Shown: positions 22,408-36,500, counted from the stretch's first letter. The stretch: 64,000 bases of DNA from Diploscapter coronatus (GCA_964036155.1 OZ038423.1:65797249-65861248); one strand, 5' to 3'. The notes: generated by a model not told the origin, from the sequence alone. Program-made: numbers and translations.

Positions 22408-23176
22408 AATAAAGCTTGGTTATAATAATCTCAGATTTCGTATAGAAACTTTATTCAATAAAATCTGAAACAATTTAATTTCAATGCGCATAATACAGAC
22501 AACTCTCGAAGACATCTAAAAGTGATGAGGGACAATTGTAACTGAAATAAATATCCTTTTAATCAGGGTTGTACGAACTGAACTGAACTTCGAGCTGTCT
22601 GGAAGTTCAGTTCAGTTAAAGTTCGATTTTTTCGAACTTCAGACAGTCCTGATCCTGTCATTTACTCTCCACTATTTACGTCAATGTCATTACCAGAAAA
22701 TTTAATTTTCGTTTTAAATGCGATTGAATAAATTCAAGAAAAACAATAAATAATTGATGGCATATCGAAAATTGATCAGCTTATGTTAACACACCCCTCG
22801 AAAATATCCACTTTAATCCTTTTCTAGCCCCGTCCACTTTAGAGGGCGGGGTCTGGTTTCCCCATTTTTGTGATTAGGGCCCGTGGGTGTATCCACCATA
22901 TAAGTTTGGTTCGGATCCAGAAGACTTGCAGTTGTCCGGACCTCCTTTGGCAGTTGTTCTGTTTACTCGTGGAATAGCTCTTAAATGATAAGCAGTGTTT
23001 AGGAATCGATTTTTAGTCTGATAAAAATTGTGAAGCATCAGTTTAGTAGTTTCATTCTCCGTTCTTCAATGATCAATTTCAAACCCATTAATTTCAGAAT
23101 TTCTCATTCAATCAATACTCTTGCTATTTTCATTTCGAAATAATGCTATGCTGATTGTTCAGGCCTCTTAACAAAG
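22408..23176. other. Intergenic region with small inverted repeats
   Basis: Begins with the 3' flank duplicated from the kelch gene. Holds nested inverted repeats around 22565-22650 (GAACTGAACTGAACTTCGAG with AAGTTCAGTTCAGTT; AAGTTCGATTTTTTCGAACTT) and a GC-rich hairpin CCCCGTCC / GGGCGGGG near 22830-22853. No exon seen. Confidence 0.45.
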
Positions 23177-25618
23177 ATGTTAGTCAATTTACCAGTCGAA
23201 ATTATATTGTTGATCTGCGAATATCCCGAGTCCAAAGATCTGGGACAATTGGCCTGGACTAATAAACGGATGATGCAAATAATCAAGAAATATCTGCCGA
23301 TGGCACTCGAGAGGAAAACTTTATTATATCGTAAGAAATTATATTGGGAGCTAAGTAAGAGACTGAAACAATTCGTAATAATTTAGTTTATTATCAAAAT
23401 AATGATGAAGATGAAGAAAGAATAGGCTTATTCAATTCATATACCTGCTCAGTCGAAGAGATTGCAAAATTCAACAATTATTATGCACCATATGAAGTAG
23501 CAACTACACAGGATAAAGTAAATTCTTATGCTCTTCATGTTGAATAATTTCCTAAGCTTCAGATTTTTGGAATTAACGGGGAAGATAAATCATTTGAAAT
23601 ATTTGATTTGAATACCCGACAAATCTTAAAAGGTCTTATCAACAAATCCACGAATGATCGATTCAAAGAATTTTACAGGTCCAGATCCTCCTGAATGGCG
23701 TAACTATGCATCTGTCGCTTATTTCAAAGACAAATTGTATTATTTGGGTGGAGAGGATCCTAAAATATCATGGAAAGCTACGAATCGAGTTGATGTAAGA
23801 AGATCGAATGAAAGTCCATGAAATAATCTATTCAGGTTTTAATAGATGGAAAATGGGAAACAGGACCTGCTTTTCCTCTTCTAATTGGTTGTGTTCAAAC
23901 ACTAGCATACGATGAAATTTTATACGGTCACATTATAGCATATTCATTATCGTAATTATGGATAATTCAGTTATTGATGGCCGTGAAATTTATGGAAGTA
24001 GAAAAATATATCGATTATCAGGCGATGAACAGGAATGGATTGAAATCGGAGAAATTTCAGAACAACGAGGCTCATGCGGAGTTGCATCGTTAAATGGAAG
24101 AATTTACATAACTGGAGGATTGAGGTCGTTAATTTTGTATGATAAATAATGTACCATTATATATTTAGCTCACCTAATACATTCAAATCCTGTCTATGCT
24201 TTGATCCCTCAGCTCCAGTTGGTCGTCGAATTTCTCAAATCGCTGATTTGAATTATGAAAGACATCATCATTCTCTCGTTGTTGCTAACAAGAAATTGTA
24301 TGCAATCGGAGGGTGAGTTGAGATTTTGTATATCTTTATACGAAATATTTATTAACTTAGATTTCAAAAAGTTTATCATGGAATAAATTTTTGTAATTCA
24401 ATTGAGGAATACGATCCACAAACGAATAAATGGCGTGAAGTCGGAAAGATTAATTCCCATGAAGTTTTATTCTATCGTAAGAATTTATATTGGGAGCTAA
24501 GTAAGAGACTTTGAAACGATTCGTAATAATTTAGTTTTTTATCGAAATAATGATAAAAGTGAAGGAAGGATATGCTTGTTCAATCCATTTACCTGCTCAG
24601 TAGAAGGGATTGCAAAATTGTGGAATTTTTATGAACCATATCTAGTAGCAACTACACAGAATAAAGTAAATTCTTATGTTCGTTGTTTTGAATAATTTCT
24701 TGGACTTCAGATTTTTGGAATTAACAGCGAAAAGAAATCATTTGAAATATATGACTTGATTACTCGACAAATTTCAAGAGGTCTGCTCAACAAATTCACG
24801 AGTGATCAGTCCAAAGAATTTTGCAGGTTCAGTTCTTCCTAAATGGCATGATGGTGCATCTGTGGCTTATTTCAAAGATAAATTGTATTATTTGGGTGGA
24901 AAGGATCCTAAAGCATGGATACGGAAAATTACGAATCGAGTTGATGTAAGAAGATTGAATGAAAATCCACGAAATAATTTATTCAGGTTTTGATAGATGG
25001 AAAATGGCAAAAAGGACCTGCTCTTCCTCTTCCAATTAGATGTGCTCAAGCAATAACATGCGATGGAATTTTATACGGTCAGATTACAACATATTCATTA
25101 TTGCAATTATGGATATTCAGTTATTGACGGAGAAAATAGTCGAAAGATATATCGATTATCAGACGATGAACGGAAATGGATTAAAGTTGGAGAGATTCCA
25201 GAAATACGAATATCTTTCGGAGTTGCATCGTTAAATGGAAGAATTTACGTGACTGGAGGAGTGAAGTTGTTAATGTTGTATGATAATAATGCACCATTAT
25301 ATATTTAGTGATGGTAAAGTATTCAAATCTTGTCTGTGTCTCGACCCCTCAGCTCCAGTTGACAGTCGAATTTCTCAAGTCGTTGATATGAGCTATGCAA
25401 GATATCGTCATTCGCTCATTGTCGCTAGCGGAAAATTGTATACAATCGGAGGGTAAGAAATAGCAAAGTTTATGATGGTTAAAATAACTTAAAGGTTTAG
25501 ATTTCAAAATACTGAGAAAACAAGTGATGGTTCTTGCTTGCCGATAAACTTTTGTGACGCTATTGAAGAATACAATCCGCAAACGAATAAATGGCGCGAA
25601 GTCGGAAAATTAACATAA
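23177..25618 (+). CDS. F-box protein with two tandem kelch-like modules
   Basis: Probable substrate-recognition subunit of an SCF ubiquitin ligase (inferred). The first exon (23177-23354) encodes an F-box: LVNLPVEIILLICEYPESKD at residues 2-21, then WTNKRM. Downstream exons encode beta-propeller strands of kelch type, such as KDKLYYLGG, GVASLNGRIYVTGG, KLYAIGG and EEYDPQTNKWREVGK. The whole kelch block occurs twice: 23330-24474 and 24475-25618, period about 1145 bp, with conserved intron positions. Tracing splice sites, the frame stays open from the F-box through both blocks to the stop at 25616-25618; the junction reads WREVGKINSHEVLFYRKNLYW, so the end of one propeller runs straight into the re-used exon. 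Introns are mostly 45-55 bp. An AATAAA follows near 25655. It could also be two genes if polyadenylation occurs between blocks, but the second block has no F-box or start. Confidence 0.75.
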
Positions 25619-25927
25619 AATAAAGCTTGACTACAATGATCTCAGATTTAATATAGAAATTTTATTCAATAAAATATGAAATAATAATTTAACTTCAATG
25701 CACATGATACAGACAACTCTCGAAGACATCTAAAAGTAGCGGAGTAAAATTACAACTGAAAGAAGTTTTGGAATTATCGTAACGACACAACGTCGCACCA
25801 TGAAAAAGTCGCAACGTCAGGCGAAATGGCATAGGATAGTCAAGGGAAGAGAATCTTTTTTTGATTCTATTTTGACGCACGTTGTGATTTTTCATGTTGC
25901 GACAAATCTCCAAATTGCCGATATAAA
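25619..25927. other. 3' flank of the F-box/kelch gene
   Basis: Contains the AATAAA near 25655 and sequence duplicated at 22408-22545. A short inverted repeat (GACGTTGTG... / CACGTTGTGATTTTTCATGT...) lies near 25790-25905. No exon seen. Confidence 0.4.
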
Positions 25928-27072
25928 CATAATATAATCATGAAAAGTATATCAATAACAATTTATTCCTTCAAGAAAACAAAGTGAATCTAGTCAATAA
26001 TATCAATGTTTTTCTCAACGTCTCTTCAAAAATTCTATCATTTTCCTGTGCTCATGCATAAGTTTCCAGCTCCACAAGTATAACCAGTCTAAATTCATGT
26101 GAATATGAAAAGTAATTTAACATTAGTTCATACCGCGCAAATACCATTAATACAAGGTCCCTAAAAAGAAAATTGAAGTTGGAGTTTTCAAAAAAAATTT
26201 CCCCTTTGAAACTCAACATCCTTTCATAAACTAATTTAGCATTAATTTGAAAAAGTCAGATAAAGGATGGAATTTCAGTGAGTTAGAATCATAAAACATA
26301 CGTTTGTTCCACCATTGCAGAGCTAAATTATGTTCTATTATAATTATTTCAGGATTTCTATTACGTTGCAGGTTTTTGCGCATTGCTGCTTTTTGACTTC
26401 GGTCGAATAGAAGGTACTGACACAGAATCCGTTGTTATTCGAAAACGATTTTATTTTTTACTGAAATATTAATTTCGAAAATTAATCTCTTACCCATATT
26501 TGACAGCTGAAATAGAAAAATATTAATGTATTTCTATGCAATTTACTCTACCTAATGCTTGCATCAACGCATTGACAATTGGCGTATTGGATAATTGCTA
26601 AAACTATTTTTGGGATTTCCTGTAAAATACTATATCTTACCGAAGCAGATCACCAAAATGCAGAACATTCTAATTTGGGGTAGTGAAGAATGGAAGTGTA
26701 AATCTCCAGTTCTTCTGACCCTTTTATACTCTGAAAAAATTAGTGTTTGAATTAGAATCAAAATACCAAAATTCCATTATGTAGGTGAAAATTAATGGAG
26801 TTCGCCCTTTAAATTATCTCTATTTGATCAATAAGTTCACTTCTCTGGACAAGCAAGTTTGGAGCATATTTGTGCAAATATGAACTTCCCAAATTTGACC
26901 TTTCAAAAATAAAGGTTATTTGAAACAAAAAATTAATATTTTATCGAATCCATTTATTAATGCACCAACATAATATAATCATGAAAAGTATGCCAATGAC
27001 AATTTGTTCCTTCAAAAAAGCAAAGCGAATTTAATCAACAATATCAAGCTTTTTCTCGACGTCACTTCAAAA
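25928..27072. repeat. 1.04 kb dispersed repeat, copy 2 plus start of a second unit
   Basis: Full-length match to 3434-4492. At 26969 the sequence restarts with the opening of the unit (CATAATATAATCATGAAAAG) and continues about 100 bases before losing similarity, so this locus holds 1.1 units head to tail with period 1041 bp. That points to a family that can exist as tandem arrays. No ORF, no clear RNA gene recognised. Confidence 0.85.
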
Positions 27073-28105
27073 TCGACCCTTTTATTGTCTTATTTTGACT
27101 CCGTTTTATTCGTTGAACCCTTTCATGTAAATTTGCCTTTTCTTTCCATTTAACTCTTGTACATTCGAACGAAACAATTCTAAATAATTTGCATTTTATG
27201 AAATGAAAGTTTTGAAGGAAACTTATTTGCGTTAAAAAAATTAGTTCATTTCATTTATGCAAAGCTCTAGTCGTATGATCGGATAATGAACAGCAGAAAT
27301 GCACTTGTCTTTTATTCTTATTTCATCAAATGAAATAATATATTTCAATATGAAGTACAGATTTGAACTGCAACTTGGAAATGACTGAAAGTCTGGAGGT
27401 ATCTTTCCTACATTATCTCACTCTACTCTCAACATCTTCCATTTCTCTAGCTATGCATTTCGACTTCCCATCATTTTCAAATAACCAATTTGAATATTCG
27501 AAGAGAAATTAGACCTGTTTTCGTGGAATGAGGTCGAGTGTGGCAGTCCTTTGAATGAGGGTGTGAGTTATCAGATTCGTTCAGAAAGGGGACAAGATAG
27601 AGGTCAATTGGGGTGAGCTGCAGTCCCACCAGCAAATCATTCTGTTCTCCTTCTCTTTGATTTTGAATTCCATCTCTGCACAACCACTGCCTTTCCTCCT
27701 CTTCTCCTTCGAATCAGATGACCAAGTAGATTCTCTCCCACAACCACTCGTTGCTCTCCCCTTCATTTTCTGCTTCTATATCAAATTCATCCCCAAACCA
27801 TTCTTCACAATCACTGTCATTTTGTAATTCAGCCAATTTTGGAATTCAAACTTCCTCTACTCACTTCCTCACCTTCGCTTCCTTGCTTTCATTGATTTCT
27901 TGCTCACTTTTAAACTTCGATGACTTGGATTCAGACGTATGACGGAGTTGGAACTCGACAAATATAATTCGATATTAATATCTCTAAGCTTTTGTATCTG
28001 AGTTTAGAATTGCGTCTTACTTACTTTGAACTTATCTTGAGCTTTTCTGAAACTCGTTTTCTTTAAAGTTTTGAAACTGAGCAAATTTCTGAATTTCAGC
28101 TTTGA
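27073..28105. other. 5' flank of the zinc-finger gene
   Basis: No supported exon. Pyrimidine-rich between 27650 and 27940. Ends with acceptor-like GAATTTCAG six bases before the start codon of the zinc-finger gene. Confidence 0.4.
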
Positions 28106-29983
28106 ATGTATTCCCCGAACGGACCTCCTCTAGCTTCTATTCCTAATGTCCAATTACAACAGCAACAACAGACTGTAGCTCCACAAGTCGGACAACTTCC
28201 AGAAGAAAAGAAGTGGCCTACAGTGCCCATAACTCCCTACAGAATCTCCTCTGTCAATCCAGCAGGAATGGACGATGCCAGTTCGATCATCAATTCATAT
28301 CATCAGCCAATGCAATATCCTTACTGTATGTGTTTTTTTTTTCTAATTTATTTCAAAACTCAAATAGAAATATTTCAGACTACTCTCCATACGGTAGTCC
28401 TGCATCAGCTCAACACTACAATATCAACCCGAGCAGTTTCAATTTCCCAATGCAGGTTGGTAGAATTCAATTGTTTTGTGCAAATGTGCTTTTCTCAAGT
28501 CTCAAAATGCCAAATATGTAGAATGCGCAAATAGACAAAAATTTATCAGAAGAGCAGAGATGTTGGCAGTGCATTGTAGGAAAAAAAACTATCTTTCAGT
28601 TCAGTGCAAACTTTTCCTGCACTTCTAATATTCCTGCTGAAAAGAAAAGAGTTTTTTGAAACAAAAAAATGTTTATTTTTCAATCGTTTATACTTTTAGT
28701 TGATCGAGATGATTTTTTTATCAACCCAAGTCAATGATTACAATTTTTCAGCAGTCGATGTACAACTGTCCTCCAGCCACCCCATTTCTGCTCCCATCCT
28801 CTATGCCCACTCCACCCTACTATCCGACTCCTTCCCACACAGCCATGTCATTCGCCAACCCTTTCATCACTCCTTCTCCGTCTCTGTCCTCTGCAGGATC
28901 TTCACCGGCAATCTCTAACAGGTATGGGGTAGTTTATTTTTCATTAGATTTTTTCGAATGAAAAATTCTTACTTACTTCAGAAGCTTTTTCTTAATTTCA
29001 AATTGATATTTTTTTTTGCATTTTCAGTTCCCATTCCTCAATCGGCTCTACCCCTTCTATTCCCGTTCTGAATCTGCTAACTCCTCCCTCCTCTTCCTCG
29101 CTGCAGCCAGCCTCTTCATCAACCGACAGCCCTTCCCCTTCAGCCGACAGTCAGGAGAAGGAGCTGCTCGATTCCATGGCCCATAAGAAGCCCGCCAATT
29201 TGTGGTGTCAGATTTGCATGATGGACATTCGAAAGAACAGAAAACGGAGTCAAGGTAGGTAGTTTAGAAAATTGGGAAATCTTTAGAAGAAACTTGGCAT
29301 GGAATTTTGCATTCGTATCATGCATTTTCCAAGATATGATAAATTCTTATACAATCTGACTTTCTAACCTAATAATTGTCTATCCTTCAATTATCTGTAC
29401 ATATTCGATGGTGATTATTTCGATCTGACAGTTTTATCTTGCAGGCCCTCGCCGTCACATTTTGCAATTTCATTTGAAAAGGCCGATTTATTTCTGTCCT
29501 TACGATGGATGCAAATTCTCAAGCCATTATGATAAATTCCACGTCAGTTCGCACATGTCCAGAATTCATAAGGTTAGTAACTACTGATTTATGCCTGAGT
29601 TTCAAACGAAAAATGTCCTGTTATAGAACATGCCTCCGATGAAGATCAGAGAAGAAGTCACGTTTTATGAGCATCAGATTGATCAGCTATTTAGTGTAAG
29701 ATTTTTAATTACGTTTTGTTATCTCTTCTGAAGTTTTGCAATAGACGCATTTTGAAGAAATATCACACCGATATGTCAAAATTTGATTCTAGCTATGTCT
29801 TGAAATTGAGATTTTTTTTAAATGATAAAAAAATCATTTCAGGCCTGTTTTCATCATCCGTTGAATTCGCTGGTTGGAGCAGAGATGAGGAAATTGCACG
29901 AAATGCACGAACAGGCGATGGCACAGAAGAGGAAAGCAGAAGCGGAAGAGGATAAGGAGAACAAACGACAGAAGACTGACTGA
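28106..29983 (+). CDS. C2H2 zinc-finger protein, unassigned
   Basis: Putative nuclear protein; I do not recognise the family. Seven exons, 28106-28325, 28379-28455, 28752-28921, 29028-29254, 29445-29572, 29627-29695 and 29843-29983, join in phase to 343 aa. The N-terminal ~200 residues are low complexity, rich in P, S, Q and Y (QLQQQQQTV; PTPPYYPTPS). Two closely spaced zinc fingers follow: CQIC...H-x4-H with the basic linker RKNRKRSQGPRRH, and CPYDGCKFSSHYDKFHVSSH ending SRIH. The C-terminus is a charged helix, likely coiled coil, ending in a basic NKRQKTD. Such a layout suits a sequence-specific transcription factor, but that is inference. The start ATG lies six bases after an acceptor. An AATAAA lies near 30368. 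Confidence 0.8.
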
Positions 29984-30524
29984 ATGAGGTAAGTCTTATC
30001 ATTCATTTGCTCAATTCTTGGATCTATGTGATGATTGTAAAGTTATCGATAATGTTTTCATAAGATAATTTATAATCAAGTAATTTATTGTTTCTATTTT
30101 GCGAGTTATTCTTCATCCGTGCATATTTCGTTTCTCGATGTATTTACATTCGTTGATTATTAACATTTGAAATATTTACTTACACATGGGTGCATTAATT
30201 ATATTAATTGTCACTTACGAAATCATTATTTCGTGTGACGATTTGTATAATTTATTTTGAAGATCTTCTTTCAATTCTCTTCGATTAATTTGGCTCAATT
30301 CTGCTGTTTGAATTGTATAATTTTCAAAATTGTCTTCGCAATGATTTTGTATTTTGATTTCTGACAAAATAAATGATACATTTGAATTAAGAACGTTTTA
30401 TTATGTTCTCGTTTGAGAGTCGTCAATTAATTTTTGGAATGAATGTGAGATTTAAACCCGTTGGAGAGGAGAACCTGACAGAAGAGCTGATTGCTTAAAT
30501 GCACGGTCTAATGGGGGAGAACTG
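29984..30524. other. Shared 3' region between convergent genes
   Basis: Lies between the stop of the zinc-finger gene and the stop of the SLC25 gene. AT-rich, holding the poly(A) signal AATAAA near 30368 for the + strand gene. No exon seen. Confidence 0.45.
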
Positions 30525-33500
30525 TCAGAGGAATCTGCAGCCGTGGACCATCGGATCGATGGAAGTCGAGCCAGCCTCGGGCAGGGGCAGCAGGTAGTTC
30601 AGCGACCAGAAGTCCGACGACGATATCTCGGACCGCAGTGATAAACGCTGAAATCGCACAGATGACTACTATGGCATTAGGGATTTATCGCAACATTGAC
30701 AAATGAGGTCATTACAGCTTAATTCAGATGAGATATACTAAACATTCTCTACCCTTTTTCCACTTTATAATGCTGTAATTGGTATGTCAAAAGGCCGCGA
30801 TAAGTTCAATTGTCATCCAATTAAAAAATGTTATACAACTCGATTTGAATAAAATGAAGTTTGAAATAGAAGGAAATTCTTTGTAAAGGATAATGACTCC
30901 AAAGTATGATAATAGAATCGAGCTTTCAAACGACATCTCGTTTCTTTTTTATTTTCGTTCCCTAGCATTAAGGCAGTAAGCAATTTAGCGAATGGTTTAC
31001 CGCTTTCTTCAAATAGCAGTGATGTGAATGACCACTGAAGGAATTAGTGTCCTCGTGAAGGTGGGTATGCGGATGGTTGCTGGCGACTGAGACAGGCAGA
31101 GGACTCGCTGATTGACCCGCGATGTACAGCATCTGGAAGAAAGGCTGGTAAGAGCCGGTAAATTGAAAAGATACAAAATTGACTGCGTAAACTTTCTTCC
31201 CACAAGTATGAACATTTCTCACAAATGCGTAACTTTTCTCCCATAGGCTATTTCTCGCCTTTTTTCTTGTACTCTCTTTAGAAGAAACGTTTACGGTGCC
31301 TAAAAATTGCATTATTTGAAACTTTGGGCACTATAGACTCAAAGCATAAAGGGGTTGTACGTGAAAACTCGATAGATATCAGAATGAACTCTTTCATCGT
31401 GATAAATGTCGAGCTTTGCCGAATCGGTTAGTAGAAAAAGCAGGCGTCAGCAATCACCCCGAAAGCAACTACTCTAATTGCAAAATGAATTTTTTCATTA
31501 CCTACGAAACACTGGGACTTCCGTTTTCGACGCTGCTTTTTCTCTTAAACCGATCATCACAATTTATCATCGAGCGAATTTTAGTTTCTTTTGAAAAGAA
31601 TAAGAGGTCATTTCCATGAAACTTTTTCTCATAATTTATGATCGGTTGAAAGTTGTCCGAATTGACACCTTGAAAAGATACAATCATGTTTTCGAAATTA
31701 ATAAACCAAACTGCGATTAAATTTCATAATTTGTTTTTCCCCTAGATAAAAATTCAAATGGATGAATACCTGCGACTGTTGCTGTACATCGACTGTCTCG
31801 AATCCAAGCACGTTGTAGTTGAGCAGCAGTCGATACGTCCATTCCACTGTGAAGAATGTCGCTGCATTGCTCGGGAATGCACTCAAAACAAATTGATTAG
31901 AGGAAATTGATCATTTTTGTGATAGTATTTACAAGGGAATTTCAGAAGTGTCCGCCTCAGATTTGGCTGATTTTTCACCATAGGGGTATTTCAGTGCGTA
32001 GATAACAAATCTGAAGCCAAAAAGTGCTGACGTTGAGTACTAGGCTCAGAATTTAGCATGAAAAAAACGACGAAAGTGTATGAAAGTGAGAGTATAAGAA
32101 ACGTCCAAATTTGAATACATTAACTGACAGGCAGGCACTTCAGTCCTCTTTCTGCCAAAATGACAAAGTTTTGCATTGAATGGGCATTCAAAGCAAGTTT
32201 TCCAGCTTATGACCTAACGTCAGCACTTTCTGAATTCGGATCCGTCATCTACGCACTGAAATATACATCTAGTGAAAAAATCAGCCAAATCGGAAGCGGA
32301 TAATTCCGAAACTTTCCTAGTTAATTTTATCCTTCACAAAAAATCGAGTGCTTATTTCTCACGAAAAATGAATGATCGTATAGATAGTTCCCAAGTTCCG
32401 CGCTCCCTGCAGAAATTCGCCTGTGGTAGAAGCGTGGTAGTTTAAAAGCGAAGAATTGGGAAGGAAGTACCCTTCAAACCAAAGTGTCTCAAAAGATTTA
32501 GTCTAAATCGGCGACAAATTTGATAAAACGGTTCTGTGTCCATGCTGTTGAAGTCTGCCAAAATGTGTTCATTTTGAAGGTTAAAATTTTTCGATTTTTT
32601 CGGCTAGGAAAAGTTTTCTTCGCAATGACCTCTTATTTTTACGACCTTGCTGATCTTTCTGCCAAGAAATTTTGTCACCAGCATCAAACCGTCATATCTG
32701 CTTGGGAACCCTGCGTACGAACTTCCATAAAAATTTTCAAAATTACTATACAAGAAGATTTTAGTAAGAAAATGATTTTACAAATTGTACCGTATAAGTG
32801 CACTGTTGAGTCCAATGAAGAAGGTGCGTATGCCCCGTTCTGCATAGGTGCTCTTGATGCAGTGCCAGTAGCTGCGGTAGGAGTCATCTGCTTGAAACCG
32901 AGACTTGATAATATCCTGGGGGTAGTTCAGCAGCCAGCTTATCATTCCTGCGCCACCTGAAACGAGAGCGCAATTTGATGTTTCATAGGATCTTGCGCAA
33001 GTTAAAAAATACACCAGAAATATTTTTCGAATTAAAAATATCGAATCGAATAAAATATAATTTTATAAGTTACCTCCGGCAAGAAGAAGCTGCCAACCTG
33101 CGAGTGATTCCGTGGTGCCATTTCCGCTCATTTTCCTAGTCATCCACTCATACGACAGAAAGTACACTCCGAATGCAGGCGTGTCGCGTGAGATTGTTGC
33201 TAATGAACCTCTGCAAAAAACGATTTATTTAGAATTAGCAGGAAAAAAATAACTCGTACCGAAAAAGAGCCCTGGATCCCTGTGTTTTGATGATCTGTCT
33301 GGCTGCGTGAATAGGCCCTGTGTAGACTGTGTGCGCCTTGTCTGTCTGGATTTGCATCAACAGTTTGAGTCGTTCAGTAGGGGCAGCTGAAAAAGAAGAA
33401 TAACAGTTAGGATAAGATTTTTAGAAAAAGAAAAATGCAAAATTAGAAAAGATGTCATTAAACCATTTTTAGCTAATTTGAAGAATTCTCGATGAATGTT

Positions 33501-36500
33501 GCTATAAATGGATGGACCGACATTTGTTGTGCAACTCAACTGCAATAATTCATTTTTGAAATAAAAAATCCTAATAAAACCAAAAGAGAAATGTGATAAA
33601 ATTCATACCGATGATGCTCTGTGTGAACCCAGCAGCAGACCCAGCGAAGAAGTGAGCCTTGAGAGAATCGGAATTGTCGAATTCGCGACAGGCAGAGCCG
33701 TGCACTCCGAACACGATTGCATTGATCGCTGACAAAGAGGCCAGTGGAGACGAGAGACCTGGAACATTTAAACGTTACATTTCTGCATACAACCAGCTAC
33801 GATAAATCTTTGAAGAGTTTAGTTCCAAAGTTTCAAGATTAAAAATCATATTCATTTAAAAACTTTTCTTTCAATGACGTATTGCAATTTGTCAATTTGC
33901 TTATTCATTCATTGAATGGTTATCATTTTGCCATAATTTTTCCAATCAATTCGCTATATTTTGCATCGATTTCGTTGAATAGCACTTTGCACGCAGCTTT
34001 CTCGATTTGTCAAGGAAATTGAGACAACAAACCGATGCAGAAACGGTGAATTTGTCGACGACATAGTCGATCGACAAGCAGAAGACAGGGGAAGTGGGTA
34101 ATAAATCATCGCTCGACAGACAGGGGACGCAATCAAAGAGAGGGACTTAGACTTATTGCTATTGATTGCCTGATTGCTGATTGCCATATCGATGATGGTG
34201 CAGAGAGATGGTTATCAAAACGGACAAAAAGATACGACAAATGAGATGAGGTGAAAATGAAAATGAAAATGAACTAGTGAACTGGGAGATGAAAGTTTGT
34301 TGAAGATAGGGGCAGAGACATGTGTTATGGAAGTTGATAGGACAATTCAACTGACAATTTTTTCATGAAAATTGTCAAAGTCAAATTCTGTCATAAATCA
34401 GAACAAAGTCGAGATTATTAGTTGAAGAGTCAAAAGAAAGAAAGAAAGTCGCTGTCGGATCAAAGGTTATTAAGCAGTTTTTTTTTTGTAGAAGATATGC
34501 TATTCGATTGAATGAATACGTGCGAAAGGGCAAAGATTTAGATTCTTCTAACGTGCGTAACTTTTCCTTTGTAAATTAATAATGCAATAAATATTTGATA
34601 TTTCTAAAGTCCACAGCTCAATTCTCCTTTCAAATTTTAAGAATTATTGCGACAATCAATCCAAGTAGAGGCGAAATAAGAACGATCTGCATCACACATT
34701 CTCACGCCATAAATATAAGTAGCGCGAGATATTCCCTTGATCTATCATAACTTTCCTCGACAAAGAATTCAGGATAAAGATCAGTTTCAGCAATCAATGC
34801 GTTGTTGATCTTGCATCTTACAGACCAAAAGCAAGACGGAAATGATATCATTGGTAAATTTTCCAATTACTCAGAATTGCCAATACATCGGTTACCGAAC
34901 GGTAGTCATTTTGGTGGAAAGTTAATTGGTACCAGTCAGTACTGGCTGCTTTTTTCGACTACCATTGATAACTGATAGGTTATCTATTCGTATTGGGAAT
35001 GCTGAATAAAGTTTGAACAGACTGTAAACTGGTTACCTTTGTAGAGTCCACGAAATCCTTCCTTCTTGACAATGCTGCCGAAGCAGTGCCAAGTGCCTCT
35101 GTAGATATTGCCCTGCTGAGTCTGCAGTCGAACTTTGACTGTGTCCAGGGGATGGCCGGCCAGAACTCCTGCTGCTCCTCAAAATACAGATATTAGAATC
35201 TGAGTGAAAAGTCAAAACAAATCAAGCAACCATTAGAGATGTACTGGAATACTCGGAAAGATCTGAATATCGTAACAAAGCTCAGGCTCGTATTTAGGGA
35301 CCGCAAATGGTTTTGGAAAATTTTAACTTTCCAGAATTTTTCTATTACAAATAAACAAATTCGATGTAACTAAGACACCCGTGAAGAAAAATAAAATCAA
35401 AATAATTTTTGATCGAAAGCAATAATCAAAATAACACGTTTTGGTCCCTTGTCACCCTATATGAACATGAGTGGACGGGCACTTCCTGGTATAATTTTTT
35501 GACCAAAATTCACTTCTATGAATGGTTCATCGAATCTGATTATGCCGATTTATGCCGACCCACTTCGAAGGATACTTTTGTTTCCCATTTTTGAACAAAA
35601 GCGAAAAATGTAAGAGAGGAGTTTGCGGCTCCTACTCATATTGCCATAAATCATCAATTATATAAATTTTCCTTTTAAAAAATCAATTCCTCCATCCATG
35701 TAAAAGAATAATTTCTCACATCATATGCAATTCTCTATCAGAATAAGATTTACAACCACGCTTCTTACCCCCTAGACATCCTGCGAAGAAGTCGAGAAGT
35801 GCCGACATGTGTTTGAATAACCAGGATAATTAACCACTAATTAAGAGTTGTAGATAATTAAATAAGTCGGCCTGTAGAGAATCGTCTAACGGTGGTGGCC
35901 GCGTGTGGCCTTTCAATAGAAATGACTCGAATGAGTAGTTCTTCTAATGGCGGGTGTACGGTAGAAGAAAATACTTTTGAATCGATATAGTGAAAGATAA
36001 ATGAATGAATAGGAAGTGATGTTACTTTCAGCTACTCAGAATGGTGGTATGATGATGATGATTTTATAGAAGTTTGATAGAACTAATTGATAGAAGATCC
36101 TGTGATAAGAGAGCCATTGAGAAGGGAAAAGATAGCAGACAATCAGACAGACAGATAGGCAGACAGGCAGAATGTCTATGTTAGGTGAAGAAGGTGGGAG
36201 GAAGGAGGAAAGAAAGGGGTGGGATGATGAACGAAGAAAGACATTCGAGACAGGACAGAGTGGTTCTACTGTAATGGCAGAAAGAAGTGTAGAAGTGTAC
36301 CTCCAATGACTCCCGCAAAAAAGTGAATACTTCTCTCCAACAATGGATCGATCGACTGAAATTTTGACAATTGTAAAATTACTGAAGTAGAAGCAAGATC
36401 GATAGAGATGGCTAGAAACAGAGCGTGATTGTGTGCAATATTTTATTGAACAACCTTAATTGATTCTGCATAGAATTTGATGTTTCGTTAAGATTTCTAG

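Noticed and set aside
32520..32960. 146-codon open frame on the plus strand
   Set aside because: Overlaps, on the opposite strand, the SLC25 exon at 32956-32791, which has clear family motifs.
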